Shown: positions 52,725 through 63,172 of the stretch, in pieces | Numbering within the stretch: the stretch's first letter is position 1 | How the letters are laid out: every line of letters starts with the position of its first letter | From: Natronococcus occultus SP4 | GTDB lineage: Archaea; Halobacteriota; Halobacteria; Halobacteriales; Natrialbaceae | NCBI RefSeq assembly: GCF_000328685.1 | Contig: NC_019974.1 | Span: 3,277,001-3,341,000 of the forward strand | Direction of reading: 5' to 3' | DNA length: 64,000 nt | The notes under the pieces: generated by a model | Told to the model about the DNA's origin: nothing | What the model saw: only the letters and a program-made list of their open reading frames with translations | Database searches by the model: none | Position numbers and translations under genes: made by a program

Positions 52725-54304
52725 GCGACCAGCGGGAGGTCCTCGTCGGCGAGACCGCCGACGGTACGGAGCTGACGCTGCCGGTGATCGAGCTGCTGAC
52801 GGGTCGCGGGTTCGCGACCGGAAAGTCGGGCTCAGGGAAGTCGAACACCGCCTCGGTGATCGCCGAGGAGCTCCTCGAGGCGGGCTTTCCCCTGCTGATC
52901 GTCGACACCGACGGCGAGTACTACGGGCTGAAAGAGGAGTACGAGATGCTCCACGCCGGCGCCGACGAGGAGTGTGACGTCCAGATCGGTCCCGAGCACG
53001 CCGAGCAGATGGCGACGCTGGCCTTAGAGGAGAACGTCCCGATCATCCTGGACGTCTCGGGCTACCTCGAGGACGACGCCGCCGACGAGCTGTTGCGAGA
53101 GGTCGCCCGCCAGCTGTTCGTCAAGGAGAAAAAGCTAAAAAAGCCGTTCCTGCTGGTCGTTGAGGAGGTCCACGAGTACATCCCCGAGGGCGGCGGCGTC
53201 GGCGAGACGGGGAATATGCTGATCAAGATCGGCAAGCGCGGGCGGAAACACGGCCTCGGAATTCTCGGCATCAGCCAACGGCCCGCGGACGTCAAGAAGG
53301 ACTTCATCACGCAGGCCAACTGGCTGGTCTGGCACCGCCTGACCTGGGACAACGACACGAAGGTCGTCGGCCGCATCATCGACACCGAGTACAAAGAACG
53401 CGTCTCGGAGCTCGACGACGGCCAGGCGTTCGTCCAGACCGACTGGACCGAGACCGACGTCCGGAAGGTCCAGTTTCGCCGCAAGCGCACCTTCGACGCC
53501 GGCGCGACCCCCGGGCTCGAGGAGTTCGAACGGCCCGATCTCAAGTCGGTCTCCGATACGCTGGTCGGCGATCTCCAGGCGATCTCCGAACGGGAGCAAC
53601 GGGAGGAAAACCGGGTCGCCGAGCTCGAGGACGAACTCGAGAAACGCGAGCAACGCATCGCGACCCTCGAGGACGAGCTCGAATCCGCGCGGGACATCTC
53701 GACGGCCGCCCAGCAGCTGGCCGACGCCGTCGCCGGGGTCGAAACGACCCAGACCCAGCTGCCGGGCAACGACGAGGAGCGCCGCCGACTCCACGAGGAG
53801 GTCGTCGAGCTCGAGTCGAAACTCGAGGACCGCGAGGAGCGCATCGAGGAGCTGACCGAACGGGTCGCCGACCGGACCGACGAGCGGGATCGGCTGCGCG
53901 AGGAGGTCCAGCGGCTCCGCGAGCGCGTCGCCGAGCTCGAGGACGAGAGCCGGGAGCTCAGCTACGCCGAGTTCGACGACGAATCCGACCCGGCCCCTGC
54001 GGACCGGGACGGCGACGCCGACGGCGTCCTCGCGAACGACTCGGTTGCCGATTCGCTCGAGCGGGCCTGCGACGGCTCGCTGTGCTCGCTCGAGACTGGG
54101 GAGCGCGTCCTCGAGACGCTGGCTCGCGAGGGGCCACTCGCGACCGAGGCGCTGGCGACGCGGGTCGATCGCTCGACGATCGCTGTCCAGAGTCTCGTCT
54201 CGGAGCTTCGGACCAGGTCGGTTCTCGAACGAACTGCCGACGGCGCCTACACACTCGAGGACGGCGGCCGAGCGACTGCGGTCGACGCGTCGGCAGACGA
54301 CTGA
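52721..54304 (+). CDS. herA: HerA-like ATPase/helicase
   Basis: A 527-residue ATPase. It opens REVLVGETADGTELTLPVIE with Walker A TGKSGSGKSNTASVIAEELL (about residue 36-55) and Walker B LLVVEEVHEYIPEGGG (about 138). LGILGISQRPADVKKDF is the sensor region. From about residue 295 a long coiled coil (ELEDELEKREQRIATLEDEL) leads to a C-terminal winged-helix-like domain (LETLAREGPLATEALATRVD). HerA-type proteins pump or translocate DNA, usually with NurA; no nurA lies in this window. The GTG start is supported by homologous N-termini. Confidence 0.8.
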   Translation: MSDQREVLVGETADGTELTLPVIELLTGRGFATGKSGSGKSNTASVIAEELLEAGFPLLIVDTDGEYYGLKEEYEMLHAGADEECDVQIGPEHAEQMATLALEENVPIILDVSGYLEDDAADELLREVARQLFVKEKKLKKPFLLVVEEVHEYIPEGGGVGETGNMLIKIGKRGRKHGLGILGISQRPADVKKDFITQANWLVWHRLTWDNDTKVVGRIIDTEYKERVSELDDGQAFVQTDWTETDVRKVQFRRKRTFDAGATPGLEEFERPDLKSVSDTLVGDLQAISEREQREENRVAELEDELEKREQRIATLEDELESARDISTAAQQLADAVAGVETTQTQLPGNDEERRRLHEEVVELESKLEDREERIEELTERVADRTDERDRLREEVQRLRERVAELEDESRELSYAEFDDESDPAPADRDGDADGVLANDSVADSLERACDGSLCSLETGERVLETLAREGPLATEALATRVDRSTIAVQSLVSELRTRSVLERTADGAYTLEDGGRATAVDASADD

Positions 54305-54434
54305 ACGCCCGCCGTCGAACCGTGCCGGTACGGCACCGTTTCCGGCTGCAGGCGGTTCTTACCGCCGAGAGATCGCGTTCGGCCCGGGCCGGCGAAGGGG
54401 CGAAGCGACAACCTACAGTCGACCCAGCGGTTGC

Positions 54435-54442
54435 ATAACAAA
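54435..54442 (+). promoter_or_regulatory. ATAACAAA element before the second phosphodiesterase
   Basis: CATAACAAAGC, 33 nt before ATG 54468. Confidence 0.6.
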
Positions 54443-54467
54443 GCCCGGACGGACACAGCAGTCGCCT

Positions 54468-56093
54468 ATGGATGGTTCGAACGACGGAGACGGGCTTCGA
54501 CTACTCGTCATCGGACTCGACGCCGGCTGTCGGCCGATCCTCGAGCCGCTGTTCGAGGCGGGGAAGACACCGACGTTACGGCGGCTGTTCGAGACGGGGA
54601 CGAGCGGGACCCTCGAGTCCCAGATTCCGCCCTGGACGGCCAGCGCCTGGCCGTCGCTGTACACCGGGAAAAATCCCGGCAAGCACGGCGTGTTCGATTT
54701 TCTCTCCTTCGACGGCTACGACTGGACCGTCGTCAACTCGACCCACGTTCGCGAGCGTCCCGTCTGGGAGCTGCTGAGCGACCACGGGTTCACGAGCGTC
54801 GTTGTCAACCTCCCCGTGACTCACCCGGCCCGAGCGTTCGACGGCGCGTTGATCCCGGGGATGACCGCGCCCGAGGATCCGGCCTGTCACCCCGAAGGGA
54901 TCCTCGAGGACGTCGAGAAGGCCTGCGGGGAGTATCGGATCTACCCGCAGAACGGGGCCGAGTCTGCGGCGTCGATCGAGGGGTACGAACGGGTGACCGA
55001 ACTGCGAGGGAAGGCGTTTCGCTACCTCTGCCGGCGCTTCGAGCCCGACTTCGGTTTCCTGCAGTTCCAGCAAACCGACTCGGTCTTTCACGAGCGCGGG
55101 GGCGAAAAGCGGGCGGTCGAGTCCGTCTACCGCGAGGTCGATCGACAGATCGAGGCGACGATCGAGCGACACGATCCCGAGAACGTGTTGGTCGTCAGCG
55201 ACCACGGGATGGGGCGGGTCTCGGGCCACGAGTTTCGGCTCAACGAGTACCTCCGCGAGGAGGGACTGGTCGCCGCTCGCCAGGGTGGCGAGGGGATGCC
55301 CGACTGGTCGCGGGCCTGGGAGAACGACCTGCTCGCCGGCGAGGACGCCGCCGACCACGAGGCCGGGCCGCTCGAACGGGCGTTGAACGCCGCCGCGACG
55401 GTCGGATTGACGACCCAGCGGATCGCCGCCGCACTCGATCGGATCGGGCTCGCGGAGCCGATCGGCAGCCGCGTTCCAAACGACCTGCTCCGGGCGGCGA
55501 GCACCCAGGTCGATTTCCCCGTGTCGGAGGCCTACGTCCGCTCGAAGAGCGAGCTCGGGGTCCGGATCAACCTCGAGGGGCGCGAGCCGAACGGCCAGGT
55601 TTCCCCCGCGGAGTACGAGACGGTTCGGGCCGAGCTCATCGCGGCGCTGTCGGCGGTTCGTACCCCCGACGGGGAGCCGATGTTCGAGGCCGTCGAACCC
55701 CGGGAGCGGTACTTCGACGGGCCGTATCTCGATAACGGCCCCGACATCGTCACCGTCCCCGCGGGGTTCGACAACGCGATCGGCGCCGATCTCGATCGGT
55801 CCCAGTTTGGCGAGCCGATGGAGCCCTGGAACCACAAGCGAACCGGGGTCGTTGCCGCTACGGGCTCGGCGTTCGACGAGTCGGTGCCCCTCGAGGGGGC
55901 GACGATCTTCGACATCGCGCCGACGATCTGTTCGCTGTTCGACGTGCCGATCGACGCCGACATGGACGGCACCGCACTGCCGATCGTCGAGGAGAGCGGC
56001 GTCGCCGACTACCCGACCTACGAACCGGCGGCGATCGCCACCACCGACGACGGCGTCGTCGAGGACCGCCTCTCGGATCTCGGGTACCTATGA
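54468..56093 (+). CDS. AlkP-superfamily phosphodiesterase, second paralog
   Basis: A 541-residue cytoplasmic protein. LLVIGLDAGCRPILEPLFEA holds the first metal site, PPWTASAWPSLYTGKNPGKH (about residues 55-75) the nucleophile region and VVSDHGMGRVSGHEFR the second metal site; it ends EDRLSDLGYL. It resembles the protein at 33232 (EDRLKGLGYME) in layout. Transcription starts at the shared ATAACAAA element. Its stop overlaps the FemAB-like gene by 4 bases, so the two are an operon. The substrate is unknown; a phospho-glycan is plausible. Confidence 0.82.
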   Translation: MDGSNDGDGLRLLVIGLDAGCRPILEPLFEAGKTPTLRRLFETGTSGTLESQIPPWTASAWPSLYTGKNPGKHGVFDFLSFDGYDWTVVNSTHVRERPVWELLSDHGFTSVVVNLPVTHPARAFDGALIPGMTAPEDPACHPEGILEDVEKACGEYRIYPQNGAESAASIEGYERVTELRGKAFRYLCRRFEPDFGFLQFQQTDSVFHERGGEKRAVESVYREVDRQIEATIERHDPENVLVVSDHGMGRVSGHEFRLNEYLREEGLVAARQGGEGMPDWSRAWENDLLAGEDAADHEAGPLERALNAAATVGLTTQRIAAALDRIGLAEPIGSRVPNDLLRAASTQVDFPVSEAYVRSKSELGVRINLEGREPNGQVSPAEYETVRAELIAALSAVRTPDGEPMFEAVEPRERYFDGPYLDNGPDIVTVPAGFDNAIGADLDRSQFGEPMEPWNHKRTGVVAATGSAFDESVPLEGATIFDIAPTICSLFDVPIDADMDGTALPIVEESGVADYPTYEPAAIATTDDGVVEDRLSDLGYL

Positions 56094-57100
56094 GTATCGA
56101 CGTCACCACCCTCGATCCGGTCGAAGACGCCGACGAGTGGAACCGGTACGTCGAGCGCTCGGACGGGACGAACCCGTTCAGTCGAGTCGAAGCGATCCGG
56201 CTGCAGGCCGAGGACACCGACACGACGCCACATCTGCTTGCCGGATTCAAGGGCCAGGAGGCCGTGGGCATCTTTCCGGTGTTCGAGTACACGAAGGGGC
56301 CGATCACGGGGGCGTTCTCGCCGGCGCCACGGGCGTGGTCGTGTTATCTCGGGCCGTCGACGCTGAACGTCGACAAGCTCAAACAGCGAAAGGCCGACAG
56401 ACGGATCCAGCGGTTTCTCGAGGGCTGTTTCGAGTGGATCGACCGCGAACTCTCCCCGCAGTACTCCAAGTTCGTCGTCGCGGAGTTCGAGGACGTCCGC
56501 CCGTTCGTCTGGAACGAGTACGACGTCGAGCCGGGGTACACCTACGTCGTCGACCTCGATGGCAGCGAGGACGATTTACTGGATCGGTTCAGCAGCGACG
56601 CCCGGAACAACGTTCGCAACGCCGATCCCGACGCCTACGTTATCGAGGAAGGCGACACCGACGACGTCGAGCGGATCGTCGACCAGGTCGCCGCCCGCTA
56701 CGAGAGCCAGGGCCGATCGTTTCAGCTGAACCCCGCGTTCGCCCGGGCGGTTCACCGCGAGCTCCCCGACGGCGCGATCCGCCCCTACGTCTGTCGGGTC
56801 GACGGCGAGTTCGTCGGGGGCATTCTGGTCGTCGAATCACAGACGACCCGGTACCGCTGGCAGGGCGGGGTGAAACCGAACACCGACGTCGAGCTTCCGA
56901 TCAACGACCTGCTCGACTGGCACGTAATGCGCGACGGGCTGCGGGCGGGGCTGGATCGTTACGACCTCGTCGGGGCCGGCGTCCCGAGTATCAACCGCTA
57001 CAAGGCGAAGTTCAACCCCCGACTCGAAACCAACTACACGATCACTGCGGGCTCGTTCGGCCTCGATCTGCTGGTCGATCGGTATCGAAAGCTCAGGTAA
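56090..57100 (+). CDS. FemAB/GNAT-like peptidyl or acyl transferase
   Basis: A 336-residue protein with the FemAB-type double-GNAT look: LAGFKGQEAVGIFPVFEYTK and YLGPSTLN in the first half; DLLDRFSSDARNNVRNADPD followed by YVCRVDGEFVGGILVVESQT in the second; and the ending VGAGVPSINRYKAKFNPRLE. In bacteria FemAB enzymes add amino acids to peptidoglycan precursors; archaea lack peptidoglycan, so here it probably modifies a surface glycan or lipid-linked sugar. It is coupled by a 4-base overlap to the phosphodiesterase upstream. Confidence 0.8.
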   Translation: MSIDVTTLDPVEDADEWNRYVERSDGTNPFSRVEAIRLQAEDTDTTPHLLAGFKGQEAVGIFPVFEYTKGPITGAFSPAPRAWSCYLGPSTLNVDKLKQRKADRRIQRFLEGCFEWIDRELSPQYSKFVVAEFEDVRPFVWNEYDVEPGYTYVVDLDGSEDDLLDRFSSDARNNVRNADPDAYVIEEGDTDDVERIVDQVAARYESQGRSFQLNPAFARAVHRELPDGAIRPYVCRVDGEFVGGILVVESQTTRYRWQGGVKPNTDVELPINDLLDWHVMRDGLRAGLDRYDLVGAGVPSINRYKAKFNPRLETNYTITAGSFGLDLLVDRYRKLR

Positions 57101-57135
57101 GGGGTCCCAAACGAACTGTTTCTGAACCGAAACGG

Positions 57136-57378
57136 CTAGTCCGGGATCCAGTACTTCGACTGTCTGGCGTCGGCGAGGCAGGCCCGACTGTCGATCACGT
57201 CGTGATCGGCGAGCGTCCCCAGCGCGTACCTGACGGTTCGAGGACAGAGCCGCGACTCGGCGGCGATCTCCTCCTGGGTCATCGCGCCCTCGTACTCGAG
57301 GACCTTGTAGACGAGCTTCGAGCTGGGCGGCAGCTCCGAGACGACGGTCTCAGTACCGTCAGACTCCGTCGCGCTCAT
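57136..57378 (-). CDS. Small MarR-like winged-helix regulator
   Basis: An 80-residue HTH protein: SKLVYKVLEYEGAMTQEEIA, AESRLCPRTVRYALGTLADH and a short wing ending YWIPD. It is a minimal winged helix of the kind used as haloarchaeal regulators or in DNA-binding partners. ATG 57378 (MSATESDGTE) is preferred over a longer frame rich in Arg. It lies between the FemAB-like gene and glmM. Confidence 0.7.
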   Translation of the reverse strand: MSATESDGTETVVSELPPSSKLVYKVLEYEGAMTQEEIAAESRLCPRTVRYALGTLADHDVIDSRACLADARQSKYWIPD

Positions 57379-57653
57379 CGGGGGTCGCGACGACCGGGCT
57401 CGGTGGCCCGGTCGCACTCGTCGGCGATCGTCTCGGAGCGAACGATACGGATCGGTTCCTGATCGGTCGAACGTGAACCCATCTCGTCCGGAGCGCCACC
57501 GAGCGGACCTATATACGATGGTGACGGTTCACGCGGATAGGGTGTGACTACCGAACCGAACCCGGGCTCGAGCGCCGACAATCGATCCCGAGGACGTCGT
57601 CCGGTCTTCGGAAGTCGACACATATTAACTCCGGGCCCGCCGTCACGAACTGT

Positions 57654-58988
57654 ATGTTCGGGACCAGTGGTATCCGTGGAACCGTCGGAACGGACGTGAC
57701 GGCCGCGCTCGCGCTGTCGGTCGGCCGTGCGGTCGCCTCCGACGGCTACGAGCGCGTCGTCGTCGGGCGGGACGTCCGCGACAGCGGCCGCACTCTCGTC
57801 GACGCGATCGCCGCGGGACTCCAGGAGTGTGGCGCTGACGTCCTCGAGGTCGGCGTCGAGGCGACCCCCACGGTCGCCCGATCGATCGACCACCTCGACG
57901 CCGACGCGGGGATCGTCGTCACGGCCTCGCACAACCCCAAGACCGACAACGGGATCAAACTCTGGACGCCCTCCGGCAAGGCCTTCGGTCCCGAGAAGCG
58001 GGAATCGATCGCTCGCCGTGTCGACAAGGGCGACTACGAGCTGGCCGATTGGGATGGCCAGGGGAACCGAGAGCGCCGCGATCGTGTCCGCGAATACCAC
58101 GCGAGCGCGCTTGGCGACGCGGTCGAACTCGATGACGTCCTCGAGGTCGTCGTCGACATCGGCAACGGCGCCGGCGCCGTGACCGCCGAAGTCCTCGCCG
58201 ATCTCGGCTGTACAGTCCGGACGCTGAACGGCCAGCCCGACGGCTCGTTCCCGGGCCGACCCAGCGAGCCCAACCGGGAGACCCTCGGCACGCTCATGAC
58301 CGTCCTCGCGGAGACCGACGCCGATCTGGGGATCGCCCACGACGGCGACGCCGACCGGATGATGGCCGTCGACGAGACCGGTGAGTTCGTGCCGAAGGAC
58401 GCACTGCTCGCGCTGTTCGCGCGGAACGCGGCCGGCGAGGGCGATCGGGTCGCCGCTCCCGTGGATACGAGCCTTGCGGTCGACGACGCGCTGGCCGCGG
58501 TCGGGGCCACCCTGACCCGGACGCAGGTCGGCGACGTCTACGTGGCCGAACGGACTACCGGGGACGACGTCGTCTTCGGCGGCGAGCCCAGCGGGGCATG
58601 GATCTGGCCGACCGAGACCCGCTGTCCGGACGGCCCGCTCGCGGCCTGCAAGCTCGCTGAACTGGTCTCTCGGGAGGGGCCGCTCTCGAAGCTGGCCGGC
58701 GAGATCGATCAGTACCCGATCCGGCGGACCTCGATCGAGGTCGAGGACAAAGAGACCGTTATGGCGAGCGTCGAGACGACCGTCGAGGAGGAGTACGCCG
58801 ACGTCGACACCCTCGACGGCGTTCGAGTGGAGACCGAGGACGGCTGGTTCCTGATCCGTGCGAGCGGGACCGAGCCGGTGGTCAGAGTGACTGCAGAAGC
58901 ACGCGCGGAAACCGACGCGGACTCGGTGTTCGCGACCGCGACGGGGATCGTCGAGCGAGCGACCGAAGCGACGAACGCGCTGGAATAA
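57654..58988 (+). CDS. glmM: Phosphoglucosamine mutase
   Basis: A 444-residue alpha-D-phosphohexomutase that converts glucosamine-6-phosphate to glucosamine-1-phosphate on the way to UDP-GlcNAc. The active-site loop TASHNPKTDNGIKLW (about residue 95) has the phosphoserine; the metal loop DGDADRMM lies near 228; the sugar loop GGEPSGAW near 307; and the phosphate loop RASGTEPVVRVTAEAR near 402. A TATTAAC TATA-like element lies 30 nt upstream. It is near, but not in an operon with, glmU and glmS. Confidence 0.88.
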   Translation: MFGTSGIRGTVGTDVTAALALSVGRAVASDGYERVVVGRDVRDSGRTLVDAIAAGLQECGADVLEVGVEATPTVARSIDHLDADAGIVVTASHNPKTDNGIKLWTPSGKAFGPEKRESIARRVDKGDYELADWDGQGNRERRDRVREYHASALGDAVELDDVLEVVVDIGNGAGAVTAEVLADLGCTVRTLNGQPDGSFPGRPSEPNRETLGTLMTVLAETDADLGIAHDGDADRMMAVDETGEFVPKDALLALFARNAAGEGDRVAAPVDTSLAVDDALAAVGATLTRTQVGDVYVAERTTGDDVVFGGEPSGAWIWPTETRCPDGPLAACKLAELVSREGPLSKLAGEIDQYPIRRTSIEVEDKETVMASVETTVEEEYADVDTLDGVRVETEDGWFLIRASGTEPVVRVTAEARAETDADSVFATATGIVERATEATNALE

Positions 58989-59032
58989 GGGTCAAGGCCG
59001 AAGCGGTACGGAGACGGCGACAGAACGGACGG

Positions 59033-59242
59033 TTATCGTCGCTCCTCGGGGATGAAGTCGGAGGTCTTCATCTCTCGGTAGGTCGCACACTCGGGACAGG
59101 CGTGCACGACGTCCCGGTTGTCACCGAAGACGCGAGCGAACTGCCGTGTCACCTGGTTGTCGCAGTTGATACACCGCGGCGAGGTCGTTTGCTTCCCGGA
59201 CGACATCGGCGTCCACTTCACGTCGGTTGGTTCCGTCGACAT
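59033..59242 (-). CDS. DUF7563-type small zinc protein, second copy
   Basis: A 69-residue paralog of the gene at 14404. It has CINCDNQVTRQFARVFGDNR and CPEC, with a C-terminus EMKTSDFIPEERR. The two Cys pairs probably bind zinc. ATG 59242 is preferred; a TATATTAAATA element lies about 25-35 nt upstream on the minus strand. The function is unknown. Confidence 0.7.
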   Translation of the reverse strand: MSTEPTDVKWTPMSSGKQTTSPRCINCDNQVTRQFARVFGDNRDVVHACPECATYREMKTSDFIPEERR

Positions 59243-59610
59243 CACCAGCGGCTAATCATAGAACGGTATTTAATATAGGCAGCATAACGATCGAACTGAA
59301 ATTTAGTCCGGTATTTCGCGGTCGATCGCTCCGCTACGGGGGTCGACAGGGGGTATCCCGATATCGGCAGCGTCGTGCGCTGCAGCTGCGGAAATTACGA
59401 ATTTCTGAACAGTAATTGCCCGGTTAACCGAACGTGAACAACGGTTTCGGCCGATCGGAGTCGTCCGTTTCGGCCAGTTCATGGAGTGTGCCGCCCAAGC
59501 TACACACCACGCCGATCGATTCAACCGTTCGAGGGGTTCTGTCGGCCGATCGAACCGGCCAACGATTATCGGCCGTATATTAATCGGGGGGATCGAACAA
59601 TGCGATCGTA
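59243..59610. other. Intergenic region, AT-rich in its first part
   Basis: About 370 bases with the promoter of the DUF7563-type gene at one end and, near 59575, TATATTAAT before glmU. AT-rich compared with surroundings; no gene or repeat is seen. Confidence 0.5.
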
Positions 59611-60792
59611 ATGAAAGCTGTCGTGCTTGCAGCCGGAGAAGGAACGCGGATCCGACCGCTTTCCTCGTCAGTGCCGAAACCGATGTTGCCCGTCGCCGAC
59701 CGACCGCTCGCTGCCCACACCGTCGACGCCGCGGTCGACGCCGGCGCGAACGAGGTCGTTCTGGTCATCGGCTACGAGGCCGAAACGGTCCGGGAGTACT
59801 TCGGCGAGGAGTACCGCGGCGTCCCGATCTCGTACGCCGTCCAGGAGGAGCAGGCCGGGACGGCCCACGCCGTCAACGCTGCCAGCGACCATCTCGAGGG
59901 GCCCTTCGCAGTTCTCAACGGCGACAACCTCTACGACCAGGACGCGATCGATCAGCTCTTCAGCGAGTGTCCGGCCGTCTGTGCGATCGAGGTCGAGGAC
60001 CCGCGCAACTACGGCGTCCTCAGCACGACCGACGGCGCCGTCACCGACATCGTCGAGAAACCCGAAGAGCCGCCGACGAACCTCGCGAACGCGGGTGCCT
60101 ACGCGTTCCCCGAGGAAGCCATCGAGTGGCTCGACGTCCCCGCCAGCGAACGCGGCGAACACGAGATCACCGACGTCCTCGCACAGGTGATCGATCGGTT
60201 CACCGTCACGCCCGTCACGCTCGAGCGCTGGATGGACGTCGGTCGCCCCTGGGAGCTGCTCGAAGCCAACGAGTGGAAGCTCGGCGAGCTCGAGGGCCAC
60301 GTTGCGGGCGACGTCAGCGAGGACGCCCACCTCGAGGGAACGGTCGTCGTCGAGGAGGGCGCGACGGTCAAACCCGGCGTCGTGATCGAGGGGCCCGCGC
60401 TGATCCGCTCGGGCGCGACGGTTGGACCGAACGCTTACGTTCGCGGTGCGACGCTGATCGACGAGGACGCGAAGGTCGGCAACGCCGTCGAGGTGAAAAA
60501 CAGTGTCCTCTCGCGGGGGGCGACCGTCGGCCACCTTTCCTACGTCGGCGACAGCGTCCTCGGCCGCGACGTCAACTTCGGCGCGGGGACGACCGTCGCG
60601 AACCTCCGCCACGACGGCGGGGACGTCCGATTTACCGTGAAAGGTGACCGTGTGTCGACGAACCGACGGAAGTTCGGCGTGGTCGTCGGCGACGACGCCA
60701 AGACCGGGATCAACACGAGCCTGACCCCGGGGCTGAAGCTGGATACGGGAGCGACGACGACGCCCGGCGAGGTCGTCGAGCGGGATCGGTAG
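59611..60792 (+). CDS. glmU: Bifunctional sugar-1-phosphate nucleotidyltransferase/acetyltransferase
   Basis: A 393-residue protein. The N-terminal nucleotidyltransferase has VVLAAGEGTRIRPLSSSVPK and PMLPVADRPL (residues 4-33) and LNGDNLYDQDAI (about 107). The C-terminal left-handed beta-helix acetyltransferase (about residues 240-380) has hexapeptide rungs such as TVKPGVVIEGPALIRSGATV and the end KTGINTSLTPGLKL. It makes UDP-GlcNAc from GlcN-1-P, acetyl-CoA and UTP. A TATATTAAT element is close upstream. It is convergent with glmS. Confidence 0.85.
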   Translation: MKAVVLAAGEGTRIRPLSSSVPKPMLPVADRPLAAHTVDAAVDAGANEVVLVIGYEAETVREYFGEEYRGVPISYAVQEEQAGTAHAVNAASDHLEGPFAVLNGDNLYDQDAIDQLFSECPAVCAIEVEDPRNYGVLSTTDGAVTDIVEKPEEPPTNLANAGAYAFPEEAIEWLDVPASERGEHEITDVLAQVIDRFTVTPVTLERWMDVGRPWELLEANEWKLGELEGHVAGDVSEDAHLEGTVVVEEGATVKPGVVIEGPALIRSGATVGPNAYVRGATLIDEDAKVGNAVEVKNSVLSRGATVGHLSYVGDSVLGRDVNFGAGTTVANLRHDGGDVRFTVKGDRVSTNRRKFGVVVGDDAKTGINTSLTPGLKLDTGATTTPGEVVERDR

Positions 60793-60810
60793 CGACGAGT
60801 TCGTCGACGC

Positions 60811-62625
<1,815 letters not shown>

Positions 62626-63172
62626 CGGCGAATCACCGTCCCCCGTCGCGCGCGCTCGAGCTGGCACGGCGACCGATACGGCGTCCTCGCGGCGGCTGTT
62701 CGTTCGCGGGAACTGTTCGAGAGAACGAACGGTACGTGAACATGAGACACGCTAAGAGCTCCGGCACCCATTACTATAGACGGACTATCGGATCCCGTAG
62801 TAGACGGATACTCGAGCCGACTCCCGTAACGGCTCGGTCCGGACGAACCGACGGAGCGATCGGTCGCAGATGGAAGCGTAGTCGCGGGATACCGCCACGG
62901 TCCGTTCGGGCCGGACCGGAGCGGACCTGCGAGAAGGGAGCCCCTTCAGTGCTGTTGGTCTTCGATAACCGACCGATCGATCATATACGAGGAGAGAACT
63001 CAACCGTTTGTTGACTGCTCTCCGACCGCCCGGTAGCCGGAATCAGGCGTTTTATTACCCAGCCATACCATCACCAGCCCACGATTGTCTCCGTTCGAAC
63101 AACGCCCGTTCGCTCCTCGTTTCGTTCACTAATGTGCTTTCGATAGCCGATGTCGACCGAAACTTATCGCTC
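62626..63172. other. Divergent intergenic region
   Basis: About 545 bases between glmS and the antiporter. An AACTTATCGC TATA-like element lies about 15 nt before the antiporter ATG. No gene, palindrome or repeat of note is seen. Confidence 0.5.
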
